Shown here: in pieces, positions 11,806 to 23,530 of the stretch
Layout: each line of letters opens with the position of its first letter
Position numbering within the stretch: position 1 is the first letter of the stretch
Assembly: GCF_018812025.1 (NCBI RefSeq)
Contig: NC_063044.1
Coordinates: 70,216,847-70,280,846 of the forward strand
Reading direction: 5' to 3'
DNA length: 64,000 nt
Source: Megalobrama amblycephala
Lineage: Eukaryota > Chordata > Actinopteri > Cypriniformes > Xenocyprididae
Notes under the pieces: generated by a model
Told to the model about the DNA's origin: nothing
Database searches by the model: none
The model's input: only the letters and a program-made list of their open reading frames with translations
Made by a program: the position numbers and the translations under genes

Positions 11806-14800
11806 CTCTGGTTGCTTTAACTGAGTGTTTATAAAGCACATTTATTATAGGAAAAAAGCCAAAAGAAAATGTCTTTTGTCGGTTCTCAAGGATGCAACGG
11901 AGTATAGGCCTGGTGCCAGACACTCTGCCACGTCGGCTGCCGAAGGGTAACCGGAGGACTCAACAGGGTCTGCCCGTAGGGACTCTCTGGAGCAAAAGAG
12001 CGCATGTAGCGCAGCAAGCCGACACTAAGCTGGGGCCTCTCCGTGCCTCTGACCTGAGGCGAGAACACGGGAGGAGACCGGCTCAACACGAAGGCTATAG
12101 TATCTAGCGAACGTGTTAGGTGTCGCCCAGCCCGCAGCTCTACAAATGTCTGTTAGTGAGGTGCCACGAGCCAACGCCCAGGAGGATGCTACACCTCTCG
12201 TGGAGTGAGCATGCAACCTGAGCGGGCAGGGCACGCCCTGAGCTTGGTTAGCCAGGGCGATGGCATCCACTATCCAGTGGGCCATCCTCTACTTGGAGAC
12301 AGCCTTTCCCTTCTGCTGGCCTCCGTAACAGACAAAGAGCTGGTCTGAGGTCCTGAAGCTTTGATTTCTGTCTATGTACAGTCGCAAAGCGCGGACTGGA
12401 CAGACCAAAGCCAGGGCTGGGTCTGCCTCCTCCGAGGGCAGCGCTTGCAGGCTCACTACCTGGTCCCTGAAGGGAGTGGTAGGAACCTTGGGCACATAGC
12501 CAGGCCGGGGTCTCAGTACCACGTGGCTGTCACCTGGCCCGAACTCCAGGCACGATTCGTCGACCGAAAATGACTGTAGGTCCCATACCCTCTTGATGGA
12601 GGCCAATGCAACCAGCAGCAAAGTCTTCAGAGACAGAATCTTTAAGTCTGCTGATTGCAAGGGCTCAAAGGGAGCAATCTGAAGTGCTCGAAGCACCAGA
12701 GCAAGGTCCCAAGAGGGTATGGAGGGAGGTCAAGGAGGATTTAACCATCTCGCCCCCCTAAGGAACCTGACGACCAGGTCGTGCTGACCAACAGTTTTGC
12801 CATCTATGTGGTCGTGGTAAGCGGAGATAGTAGCAGTGTGGACTTTGAGGGTGGAGGGAGACAGCCTACGCTCCAACCCTTGCTGCAAGAAGGTATCTTC
12901 AGGGGTCTTCTCGGCGAGAAGAACAACACTCGACGAACAGGTTCCACTTCGAGGCCTAAGCACGTCTTGTAGACGGTGCACGTGCCGAAGTGATGGTGTT
13001 AAGTACCTCGGGGGGTAAGGCAATGCAAATCGCAGGAATGGCCTTTGTCGCGGAGGAATCGAGACATGAAAGTACGCGTCCTTCAGGTCGATCGCTGCAA
13101 ACCAATCCCGGCGACGGATGCATTCGAAAATGCATCTCTGCGTGAGCATCTTGAACAGTAGCTTGTGAAGGCTCCGATTCAAGACTCGCAGATCCAGGAT
13201 AGGTCGTAACCCACCGTTCTTCTTGGGTACAATGAAGTAGGGACTGTAAAACCCTGACTTCATATCGGCTGGAGGGACCGGCTCTATCGCATCCTTCGCC
13301 AGTAGGACTGCGATCTCCGCACGCAAGACATCTTTCACAGTAGTGAAGAGGACGCCCCTGAACTTGGGGGGACGCCGGGCGAACTGAATCGCATAGCCAA
13401 GCCTGATGGTCCGAATGAGCCAGCGAGGCGGACTGGGGAGCGCTAACCAGGCTCGCAGAGACCGTACAAGCGGGACCAAAGGGACCACCGGCGTACCCGC
13501 AGTGGGGCAGTGAGGTGGAATGCAGGGACGCGGGTCGGGGGGCTCTCTTTGCGAGGCGGCCTGAAGCGGCGTCACAGTGTGCTGGGCAACACTTACCTGG
13601 TTCCACGGCTGGACAGAGGGAGCAGTCAAGGCTTTGGTTACCCGCTGCTCGCTATTGTCCGCTGGCGAAAGAAGAGGGGGATGAGAGTGGTGAGGTGCTT
13701 GCCCTCCCACTGCTCTTCGGACCTGGAGATGAAGGAAACTACTCTTTCATTGAAAATTTTGGTACCGCTGGCCCAACAGCCAACAGGCGGAACACAAACA
13801 GACATAAACAAAGGATTCTCCACCCAGCCCTCCTCCGGGGGAGGGAGCGGTGCAGTCACCACCTCCCAAAGAGCAGTCCTCTCCATCTCCGGGTCGCCCA
13901 TCCTAGGGCCTCTTTTTCTTGGCTTTGCCGCCCTTCTTGGAGGGGGCCTGGACGGGCTGGGCACCCCGACCATGACCGGTTCCACGGCGCCGCTTGGGTG
14001 GAGGCTTCTGCTGGGGAGCGGGGGCGGCCGCGGCGGGGTGCCCTCGGCGACGAGCAGCCTGAGGTGCTGCGGGCGGTGGGGGTGCAGCAGCTGACCGCCT
14101 CGGCAGGATGTGGGATATGGCCTCAGACTGCTTCTGGACAGCCGAGAACTGCTGGGCAAAGTTCTCGACGGCGTCGCCGAAGAGGCCGGTCTGGGACACG
14201 GGGGAATTAAGGAACCTGACTTTGTCGGTATCCCTCATGTCCGCGAGACACAACCAGAGATGGCGTTCCTGGACCACCAGAGTGGACATCACATGACCCA
14301 CTGACGCACGAAGCACGAGGTCCGTCGCAGCACAAAGTTCCTGAAGAACTTGTAGGTCATGACCACCCTCGTGCAGGTCCTTCAGTGCCTTGGCCTGATG
14401 GACCTGCAGCAACGCCATAGCGTGCAGGGCAGAAGCGGCTTCCCCACAGGCCTGATAAGCCTTGCCGGTAAGATCCGACGAGTACTTACAGGCCCGGGAA
14501 GGGAGAGACGGCTCCCCCCGCCAGGTGGAGTTAGGGCACAGTTGCATAGCAACGGCCCGTTCCACAGGGGGTATGCGCGTGTATCCCTTAGCCGCTCCGC
14601 CGTCAAGGGTGGTGAGGGAGGAGGACCCACCGACTCGGTTTCTGGCAGTAAAAGGTGCCGTCCACAAGCCAGTGAGCTCTTCATGCACTTCCGGGAAGAA
14701 GGGCACTGGGGTGGGGGGCTGAGAACCAGCCCTGGCCACCCCGAGATACCAATTGTCCAGCCTCGAGGGTTCGGGACACGGTGGAGGATTCCACACGAGC

Positions 14801-17800
14801 CCGACCCTGTTGGCGGCCCGGGAAAGCATAGCCATCATTTCCGGGTCCGAATCGGGCACAGTTGTCACTCCAGAAGGAGGCAGCTGCGCCGAATCGTCAT
14901 CCCCAGAAGTTTCAGGCTCACCCTCCGATGCAGCGATCGACATCCTGTCATCCTGGGGAGCCCCGAAGGATACGGATGGTACACACCTCTGGGGTGGTCC
15001 ACCGCGTTCCCCCGGCAGCTCTACTGGCTGCGGAGTGCAGGAGGGATGAGGGTTCCTAGGGGGTTGGTTCCCCGAAGGAAGCGCGCTCACCGTGATCCTC
15101 AGATCACCAGGACCGCTGCCCGAAGCAACCCTCTGAGGAGGATTGTATCAAGGCAACGGAACTGGGACTCCGCCCCTTTGCAGGAGCTGGAGTCTAGATC
15201 GCAACTCCGCGATGGTCATCTTCCCACAATGGGTACATGACTCATCCACAAACGCTGCCTCAGCGTGCTTTAAGCCCAGGCATGTGATACAGTGCTTGTG
15301 ACCATCCCGCGGTGACAGATAACGACCGCATCCAGAAACACACAAGTAGAACAACATCTTTAAAAAGACACAAATCTACTTGTGTAAGCTCTTTTAGGAC
15401 TGCTCTTTTCGGACTGCTCTTTTCAGGTGCCGAAGCACGCAGGGGAATGACCACTGCAACACAGACAGGGAATAGTGCAGCCTGCCGTGTGCTCTCTCTT
15501 AGTAGCTGCCCTCTTACCAGCTGTGAGAACAGCTTTTGAGCGCTCAAAGCGCACCGTTCACCAGCCGTGAGAACGGCTTTTGTACTGGCTTGCTCTTTTC
15601 AAAAGGCAAAACAAAACCGAAAGTGAAAGCAAAAGAGATCGGTCCCGCTGCAGTGCTGTCCGCCTGCACCAAACAAAAAGAGAGATCAACCAAAAAAAGC
15701 TTTCTTGACACGTAGTCGTCACACACGCTCATAGAAAAAGCTCTTCCAAAGCGAAAAGCTGAAGATGCAACGCACCTGCTCCTCATTATATACCCGCGCT
15801 GTGAGGCGAGCAGCTGATGCATATTATTGCATGCCAATGTGCATTGGCTCGTTGTAGTTACACTCAAAGTAGATTGGCCTCTCTAGCGAGATTCCTATTC
15901 TTCGCTCTGTCCGACGTACGTCGAACATGACCGACTGAATGGGAACATGGCGTTGTTGGTTATGTTTGGACATATACAATTATCTTGTGATGAACTGAAT
16001 CACTGGGCTTATTTAAAGTCCAAAATCTGATTATGCGATTGTGTTAATTTTGTATTATTGATTATAGTAGACCTGTGATTCTACAGCATGAGCTTGAAGT
16101 GTGATAATATATTCTGAAGGATTTTTTTTTTTTTTTTTAGAAAAAAGTTCAAGCTACTTCATCACTTGAACACACACAGACATCAAGAATCAGCATATTA
16201 ATCTCAACAATGGTGACAATCAACATAACAAGCTTGATCAAGATGCATTGGTGCTGCGCAGTGTATGACATCAAAGTGCCATGAGAGAGATTCATAAGCA
16301 TGAGAAGTCGTATTCTCTCCGAATGCTCTCGTGGTAGTTTGATGTCATACGCCGATCAGTCTGCGCAGCACCGATGCATCTCGAACAAGCCTAAAGCCAG
16401 TGCTTGCTGGGTACCACCAATCAAAAACCATCCATGTCTCCCAGCATGAATTGTGGCATGAATAATTTATGCAGCTTAACTATCGTAGTATTTTCATTTA
16501 TTTTTACTATTTTTACTTTTGCTGTTTTTGTTGTGACTTAAGTAGTTTGTTTTGTGATGTTCAGAGTTGATCTTTTTATCTGATGTTTTTGATTGTCACT
16601 ATTGTTGAGATTCTCATGTTTATTGTTGATGTATGTGTGTGTTTAAATGACAAAGTAGTTAGATTTTTTTGTTGTTTTTTTGCAGAATATCTTTTAAAAA
16701 TAACACTATTGGATCTTGTGCTGTAGAGACACAGGGCTGCTATAAATAAAGTAGCACATTACCTATATAATCAAAGATTAAGCTCATAAGATCATTTATT
16801 AGACCACTACATGATGATTATGTATTCATCAATCCATAACCATCATCGCTTGATCAAAATTTCTTTTGACTCTTCTTGCCACAACAAATGTGTTTTATAA
16901 AAATACTGTTACAACAGCCAAAGAAAAACTAATGTAAAAAAGTCAAGAGCTAAACTAAAGCAACATTATTTGCAGTAATGGTGACTTCAAATAAAACATT
17001 TTCTATAAAATAACATAACATTTGAACCTCTGTTAATTCTCAGTAAGAACTTCTATAGATGACAGGAATAAAGTCAGTCTGGTTAGTAATAAGTGAAGCT
17101 GGTAATGCTGTTTGTGGAGTTGTTTAATCCTCAGATCTTCAGAGATTCAATTTCTTTTATCTTCAGTTGATTTTATCTAAGGGTGAGGCTGAAGTCAGAT
17201 GTAGTTCTTGTGTTTCTGCTTGTCTCTTTTTATATTAGTAACTAACTACTTTAGTAGTTTTTTCATTTAATACTTTTTTACTCTTACTCGAGTAACTATT
17301 AAGATTGTCATAGTAACATATGATGTCTTCTTTCTCAGTGTCTGAATTCACTTGTTCACTCACTGCATTGCGTGGACTATAGTAAATTGTAGGGAATAGT
17401 GAATGAGGGTATAGGTTCTGATTTCAGACAGTCTCTGAGTGTCGGCTTTGATGAGGTTTGCTACAATATATTACTGCTTAAATGGAAAATAGTAAGTTAC
17501 CAAAGGTGGGTAGAGTATGCAAGAACTGTACTCAAGTACTAGTACAAGTAAATGTTTACTCGAGGAAAAGTAAAAGGAATACAGGTCGCCGCCACTGCCC
17601 ATTGACGGGTGTTCATTTGATCATTTCATACTCTGTAAACAATGGTAGTGAAGGTATTCAAAAAACTGGTAATGCCATACTTTGTAGTAGTGGTGTTATA
17701 TTACATGAAATGAGATCAAATGGAGCTATAGCCTACCTGAGTCGTTCAGAGACAGTAAACGCAGATGTTCAACTAGGCCCGATAAATATCTTCATCGCTG

Positions 17801-18348
17801 ACAAACAACGGGATGCATTTACAGATTTGTTTTTAATTGACTCTAGATCCACTGGCACAATGCTCCTGATTTTCCTAAATTCCCTGTTACGACCGCTTCA
17901 GATGATTCAGTGCGTGCAGGGATCTCAACAAATCATTCAAACCAATTAGAATAACTTATGTATTTCTTAACATGCATTAAAATAAAGTAACAAGAGGAAC
18001 GTCCCCCAACGTAACGAAGTAAAAGTAAATTTTTTCCATTAGAAATGTACTCAAGTTAAAGTAAAAGTACCCACATTTAAAGGGTCATGACATGAGATAT
18101 CACATTTTCTTTGTTTTTTTGTCATATAAGAGGTCTTTGTATCATTATTGTATCCTACAAGTTCCATAACTTAAAACATCCTCGTCATCAATAAAAAAAA
18201 GCATTTATATAATCAAGCTAGTTTGGAACAGAGATGTTATGTGACGTCACAGGGGCACAATCATCGTAAGACTCCTTCAAACTATTAAGATTTTCATAGT
18301 AACATAGTTCGCTGCTGCCTGTATTTTACTGCTATTTTTTTTCTTTTC

Positions 18349-18379
<31 letters not shown>

Positions 18380-21300
18380 TACAGTATCAATAATACATTC
18401 AGTTACAAATTGTGTGTTTTTGTTAGGAAATGCGCTTAGTTTGGATGGGTTTTTCATGTCCCCGGTACCGATGACCTGGTCTGACAGCAGACGGTTTTGC
18501 ATAAATCATGGTGGAGATCTGGTCATTATCAAGAGTGTTGAGAAGCAGGTGGGTTTGTGCAAGTGATCTGTGGAAGGAATATAGTATTATTCACTTATTT
18601 TTGATCAATATATTAAATTGTATAAATTATTAAATTATATAAATAATGTAATATATTGAATAATACATAGTTTGAATAATACAAAAATATTGAACAACAT
18701 TGATTAATAAATTATAATATTTTGAACTACTACTATTTTGAAGCATGGATGAGTTTTACACTATGGAAGCTCCCAGCATGCATTGCAGCATGAAGAGTCA
18801 TTTTTAAGAGTCATATGCTGAGTCTTGCAATGCGTTCCAAATGGGATATATCGCCCTCTGAAGGGCACTTCGGAGTGAAAAAAATCATGGCCACCATATT
18901 GAAGGCTCGTTCCAAACCGAAGGGCTTAAAACTGGCCACTTCAAAGGGCCCTTCGGAACGAAGGATTTGTAAGGGTAAAACTGATGGACACTTCGGGCCC
19001 CCATGATCCTTTGCATAGGGATTCTTTGACGTCACAGAATAGGTGCAGGAGATTTTACCTATAAATGTATGTATAATATTTTTCTATACTACTGTAATAT
19101 TTATACGAGTTAGATTTGGTACATTATTATGGTCAAAACATCATTGTACTTCGACAAAAATACTTGTTTCAAATACATAGACACAATATGGTACGATAAA
19201 CCTAAAATAAATAAATAAATAAACTAACGTTAAACAAAGGGTGCAGCATGAACAATTTACTCCTCCTTGATTGTCGTTAAGATGACGTAGAAGTGCGTTC
19301 CAAAAAAAGAGTTTTTTTGACCCCTACACCCTTCATCCCTTCGAAGCTCTCACTCCGGAGGGTAAACCCTCTGAATGGATTAGGGCGTAGGGGTGAGCCC
19401 ATCCAAATGGAACACAGGGTTGATCTGCATGTGTCTATATATAGTAGTAGTCCAAAATGTTTTGTGCACAATGTATTTATTTTTTTATCTGATTATCACA
19501 ACTGTTTTGTTTTTTCTCTGTTTGCCTGTTCATATTAGTTACCTTGGTTACTCACCCACGCTCTAGTTTGTTGCTATGGTTAATCACTGATTATTAGATT
19601 CGGTGGCCTGTTTGCATGAAGAACAAACTCTGAGTTTCAGAAGGTTTGGAGTTGACAAATCCAGATAAACGCAACCTGGTTTAGATCCGGTTCAATGGTA
19701 CAATGCTCAGTATAAACTTTCTCTGTCAACTCAGGTTTGCGATTAACTCTGAAGCACGTGCAGCTGAAAGTGTGACACGTGCAGCAAACAGCCAATCACA
19801 CGGAACATGCAGAGTCAGTTTGACTGACTTCTCATGAGAGAGACGTCAAATTCACTTCTCTTCTGTAGATTAAGAGATTGTTCTGAAAAATATTAAATTT
19901 ACATTTAAATTTAACTTAACTTTAAATTACACACATTTACACGGCAGGAATAAACACTGCTGCTGCAGTAAAAAATTGAGAAGGCAACTAAAAGAAAATA
20001 TCTGAATATATCAATGCAGGATGTGAATCAAAGAAATATGCTAAAAATGTATAATATAATAATTTATAATAGTTTCACAAAGAGCTCAAATGAATACACA
20101 TAAGCTTAATTTGTTTAAAAGCTTATATTTATATCAATTTAAAAGCAGAGTTTAACATTAATTGTCAATTAATATAATTATTTGAATATATTACATATGA
20201 AGTATGCATCATTATAATTCATATACTACAAAAATAATAAATAATTAGCAGTAAAAGATGAGCAATTAATAAAATAATTAAAAAAAAAAAAATCACTATA
20301 AACTGATTTAATTTGGATCGACAGATACAGGGGGAGTGGCTTTATTGTATCAGATACACTTTGCTCACAGCTGATTGGTCCTGTTTTGGTCTGCAATCGC
20401 TAACCCAGAATAAAACCTGCTCTAGAGCAGGTTAGCAGTGTAACGTAAGTCCCAGACTAAATCCCAGACTTACCCGGGCAGCAACTGAAACAAGCTTTGT
20501 GCAAGTATTTGTGCCCCCAAGAACACACTGTTCACCTACTTCCCTTTGTTTGTTTCTTGTATTTAATTGTATCAACTTTTCTTCTCTAAAGCAGCCCAAC
20601 ATGGCCTCACCCCTTTGTTGTGTTTTTTTTGGGGGGGGCTGGGATTATGTAAATATATGGGTTAGTGATGTCACCAACCCGGGAAGAAGCTCATTGTAGT
20701 CTCTACCAGCTGTTTGTTGTAGTCCTTAAAAAGCGAATTCTGTAGCGAATCTCCCTTTGCAGATGATGTTAATGATCAAACAGCAACATTACACACTAAC
20801 TAAACTTTGTTTATGCACTGTATTATAGTCGAGAGCTCGTGGGGCAGGGAGCGAGAGATTTAAAGGGGCCGCAGCCTGAATCATGCATAGTTAATGATCC
20901 CCCAAAATAGGCAGTTAAAAAAATTGATGAAAAAAATCTATGGGGTATTTTGAGCTGAAACTTCACAGACACATTCAGGAGACACCTTAGACTTATATTA
21001 CATCTTGTAAAAAAACGTTCTAGGGCACCTTTAGCAAATTATTTGCAGTTTAATAAATGCACAGTCTATCAGTGTCCCAATACTCTTTCGTATGACTTTG
21101 CATTAAAAATAATAATAATAATGTTTAATTTATTTAGCTCCTTTCCCAAGTTCAAGGATGCTTTACAATAGTAGTAACATGACAGAGTCATTTAACATAG
21201 CCAATTAAGTGGATAGTAGACATTTGTCCAGTCCAGAAACAGAAATGATTGCAGTTGCATATCATGATTATGAAACACAATTATGACAATTAAGAAAAAA

Positions 21301-22222
21301 AAAAATAGAGACATATAGCATAGTATTGAGTAAACAACATAGAAAATGGATAGTATTAACAACAAACACAAAGAATAGTAGACACAAGACAGATGCACAT
21401 AACAAAAATACTCTGAGAAATCATTACAACTGGTAGTACAGGATTTGGAAAGTGTCTAAAGAAACAACAACTTTCAACTTTGAGTTAAACATGATTTAGA
21501 AATGTAAGGCAATTGGTTTCCTCAAGATTTCTAACTATACTCAACTAATTACATTGTACAGTGATAGTAAATATATAGTAACATATTTTTCAATATACGA
21601 AAAGCGGCAGTGTATTATGTATTATTCAACATATTGTAATATATTAACACAATATATTGTTTTATAGTTTTTCAATATAATTAAACCATTTAATATATTG
21701 ATCATAAATATATGGAAATATTTATTCATGTTTTTGTTCACACACAGAGGCTGGTATCTTCATTGGTCAGGGAGAAGATGCATGTGTCCGTGTGGATTGG
21801 ATTGAATGACTTAGAGATCGAAGGCAACATGAAATGGGTGGATAATACACCACTCAATCAAGGGTAAGTGCTAAAACACTCACAGACAACTACTGAGTAT
21901 ATTGTATTCATATTTCATAACCTTTAGAAAACAGCTGAAGACACAAGTACCAACAAATACATTATTTTAAAATAAAACTCTTCATCTCTCTTGTACTTCT
22001 CTGTTCTTTTACTTCCACTCTTGCTTCTGTACTGCTTTAGTTTACTGTTGAATTGCTGACTCGTGAATTTGGGATTCTATTCTGTTATTCAGGTTTTGGA
22101 TGAGCGGTGAGCCGAATAACAATGATGGAAATGAGGACTGTGTTATTATGAATCCAATACCCAACCTGGGAAACTGGAATGATATCCCATGCCTTGATAA
22201 GAGCACTGTTCTTTGTGAATAA
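9178..22222 (+). CDS. Secreted single-domain C-type lectin, five exons
   Basis: Predicted coding exons: 9178-9235, 11258-11293, 18427-18548, 21748-21863, 22093-22222 (462 bases, 153 residues). All introns are GT..AG and phases agree (1, 1, 0, 2). Exon 1 encodes a signal peptide (MAVWTVYLSICLLVALNAS). Exon 2 is a 12-codon spacer (ETRHVENKDCG). Exons 3-5 encode one C-type lectin domain: TWSDSRRFC...GGDLVII, VWIGLND, KWVDNTPLNQG, GEPNNNDGNEDC, GNWNDIPC and the terminal LCE. The EPN and WND motifs that ligate calcium and mannose-type sugars are both present, so calcium-dependent carbohydrate binding is a reasonable inference. The domain's three-exon split matches that of the receptor at 33313-34948. 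The gene is 13 kb long because introns 1 and 2 contain a Tc1-like and a DIRS-like element. Joining exons 1-2 to 3-5 rests on phase and order only; transcripts would settle it. Confidence 0.75.
9961..10061. repeat. Compound microsatellite (ATTC)n (AT)n
   Basis: About seven ATTC units are followed by roughly 34 AT units. It occupies the part of the Tc1-like element where the transposase N terminus should be. The apparent Ile-Tyr repeat frame across it is an artefact. Confidence 0.9.
10072..10895 (+). pseudogene. Tc1-like transposase, N-terminally deleted and frameshifted
   Basis: Catalytic part of a Tc1-type transposase. 10072-10438 encodes RTLERIVKQNPF and VMFSDENKF, which holds the first catalytic Asp. 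The frame is then lost by a stop or shift near 10436 and picked up to 10895: FIFQQDLAHAHSA (second Asp) and NSPDLNPIENRWG (catalytic Glu, 34 residues after the second Asp, i.e. DD34E). The paired helix-turn-helix DNA-binding domain, about 90 residues, is missing. It cannot encode an active enzyme, though its terminal repeats could still be mobilised in trans. Confidence 0.88.
11294..11884. other. Lectin intron 2, 5' part
   Basis: No gene recognised. Contains T runs at 11581-11600 and 11778-11805, possibly old retroposon tails. Confidence 0.5.
12025..13710 (-). pseudogene. DIRS-like RT/tyrosine recombinase with internal deletion and stops
   Basis: The 5' part encodes RT up to motif A (ILDLRVLNRSLHK, AAIDLKDAYFHVSI), then loses homology at about 13020, so the YxDD motif and RNase H are gone. 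Coding resumes with the recombinase N-terminal domain (LSPSTLKVHTATISAYHDHI; DLVVRFLRGARWLNPP). The catalytic domain follows: LLVALASIKRVWDLQSFSV (Arg), HSTRGVASSWALARG (HxxR), and ARYYSL, which holds the candidate nucleophilic Tyr. Two in-frame stops break it: TGA at 12730-12732, where family context expects CGA Arg, and TAG at 12289-12291, where CAG Gln is expected. Both are C-to-T changes on the coding strand. Confidence 0.85.
13903..15357 (-). pseudogene. DIRS-like ORF1 (gag-like) with one in-frame stop
   Basis: 485 codons in a single frame, broken only by TGA at 15148-15150. The N terminus has paired cysteines (CVSGCGRYL, CITCLGLKHAEAAF, CTHCGK) suggesting a zinc-binding fold. The middle contains an alpha-helical region (DLVLRASVGHVMSTLVVQER), and the C terminus is Pro/Ala/Lys/Arg-rich (PPKRRRGTGHGRG), likely nucleic-acid binding. 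The arrangement matches ORF1 of fish DIRS elements. It is a structural protein by position, with no enzymatic motif. Confidence 0.75.
16231..16390. repeat. Foldback (hairpin) repeat, MITE-like
   Basis: The left arm AGATGCATTGGTGCTGCGCA and following TATGACATCAAA pair with the right arm TTTGATGTCATA ... TGCGCAGCACCGATGCATCT. There is one 8-9 base bulge in the right arm and a loop around 16300-16320. Arm mismatches show it is not brand new. It is in lectin intron 2, just outside the DIRS-like element. Confidence 0.75.
16391..17500. other. Lectin intron 2, featureless AT-rich sequence
   Basis: No coding region, RNA gene or clear terminal repeat was seen. Confidence 0.5.
17501..18080. repeat. 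Probable non-autonomous hAT-like repeat
   Basis: Starts CAAAGGTGGGTAGAGTATGC with GTACTCAAGTA, and ends with TGTACTCAAGTTAAAGTAAA and GTACCCAC. These are imperfectly complementary termini of a type widespread in fish. A 155-codon open frame (17482-17949) inside has no protein hallmark and probably arises by chance. Confidence 0.5.
18081..18310. repeat. Interspersed repeat fragment
   Basis: AAAGGGTCATGACATGAGAT followed by TATAAGAGGTCTTTGTA resembles a high-copy fish repeat. The family is not identified and the boundaries are uncertain. Confidence 0.35.
18831..19415. repeat. Cluster of small repeats with TGCGTTCC termini
   Basis: TGCGTTCCAAATGGG occurs at 18831 and TGCGTTCCAAAAAAAG at about 19291. 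An inverted end, CATCCAAATGGAACACA, lies at 19400-19415. Self-complementary segments (GAAGGGCACTTCGG, AAGGGCCCTTCGGAACGAAG) lie between. This looks like one or two small foldback DNA elements. Confidence 0.4.
19416..21747. other. Lectin intron 3, 3' part, mostly anonymous
   Basis: No gene. The segment 20599-20710 (ACATGGCCTCACCC ... GATGTCACCAACCCG) is a diverged copy of the repeat also seen at about 35267-35345 and 44332-44405. The remainder is AT-rich with short A and T runs. Confidence 0.45.
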
Positions 22223-22444
22223 AAGGGTTCATCTCATCTTGACATGCATTTACTTTTATTATCTTATGGCATAAAATTGGATAAATTGTTATCGTTCCTG
22301 TCTTTTAAAACCCTGTCAGCTTATTTCATCATATATTACCTGCTTTCGTAATGTCAGTTTCATTTTATAATTCTGTATATTCTTATATCCTGGATATTCA
22401 GATCAAAGAAAAATGTAAAACTGTCATTATTTTCTTATTGCTAT

Positions 22445-22450
22445 AATAAA
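22445..22450 (+). other. Polyadenylation signal of the secreted lectin gene
   Basis: AATAAA lies 223 bases after the TAA stop and is the first canonical signal downstream. Confidence 0.5.
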
Positions 22451-22459
22451 CCTGAATCT

Positions 22460-23530
22460 CTGAGTGAATTAGCATAATCTGAGACAGCAGATGTCTCTGA
22501 ACACTCTGATGTGTTCTTTTCTTGCTGCATCATCTTAATATGATTTTATTCAATCTGATTGGTTCATCTGACAATCACAATAAACTACAGAAGACTAAAA
22601 TGTCCCAGATTGCTCAAACTCATATACTCAATACTGAGTGTCTGTGAAACTGCTTTAAAGTTCTTTAAAAATCTTTGAATAACATGGCCAGTTTCGTGGC
22701 TTCTGCCACTTCTGTGAAAAATCACTCTCAAAGTCTTGAGCTTTCAATGCTTCTTGGTCTTCTTCACTCAGGAGAATCTGATAATATCCAATCACTGAGC
22801 CTGAGGGTTTCACCCATTCAGAGGACATGAACTGCTCGTCTTTGTTTCATTAAAGACATGTAGCCAAAGAACAATGAGAACTAAATCAAATTAATCACTC
22901 TGCTCTGAATATCTTTCAAGATTACTACATTTTATTAAATGCTGAAATAAACTAATTTCAGAGCTGCGTACAGGTCATTATACAAAAACATCTGCAAAGT
23001 TTTAATTGAAAGTTAGTTTGGTTATATAACCATTAGGCAATGTTCTGTATAAGCTAGTTATATGTTATTTAAAAATTTAATTTATGTTAAAAAAATAAAA
23101 AAAAAAATCCTAAAAAGGATGTTTCTAGAACATTATTTAGTTCCCACATAAAAAATAAACAAGCAGGATCCACATACTAACTTCAGGGAAACATTCTGTG
23201 TTCAGAAGTTTCTGTATCTAGAAGTATCATCAAAATACTCAGCTTTCAGAACCGATAATTATGAAATTATTCCTGAACCAAGAAGAATCAGCAGAAAATA
23301 AAATTGGACAATAACAATAAGCTGTAAATAAAATGAGTAATGAGTTTAATCTATTATTACTTGAAGAACAAAAATTAAGTAAAGTGAAAATGAACGAGAC
23401 ATCAGTGAAAAACAATGAAGAACGAGTTAAACATTAATTTCAGATTCATGTCTCTGTTAGAAGTGGTCTCTTCTTCAGCTCCTGAACGATTGAAAGGTTT
23501 TTCATCACTGTGAGTTTTCTGCTCTCTTCT
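22460..23530. other. Intergenic, no gene seen
   Basis: AT-rich. The right end (about 23400-23530) would be 3' UTR of the minus-strand zinc-finger gene. Confidence 0.5.

Larger units (their letters stand above)
11885..15945 (-). mobile_element. Decayed DIRS-like tyrosine-recombinase retrotransposon
   Basis: Reading right to left: a terminal region with the palindrome CGACGTACGTCG (15912-15923), a gag-like ORF (15357-13903), a reverse transcriptase piece, and a tyrosine recombinase (about 12840-12025). Gag, RT plus a tyrosine recombinase in place of an integrase defines DIRS elements. A large internal deletion removed the RT palm C terminus, RNase H and whatever followed. It is GC-rich (clearly above the AT-rich surroundings) and lies in lectin intron 2, antisense to the gene. 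Outer limits are approximate. Confidence 0.85.

Noticed and set aside
13510..15240. Long plus-strand open frames across the DIRS-like gag region
   Set aside because: The minus strand carries recognisable gag, RT and recombinase. The plus-strand frames result from GC-rich composition and have no motif.
17482..17949. 155-codon open frame in lectin intron 2
   Set aside because: It coincides with a probable hAT-like non-coding repeat and shows no domain, codon or splice evidence.
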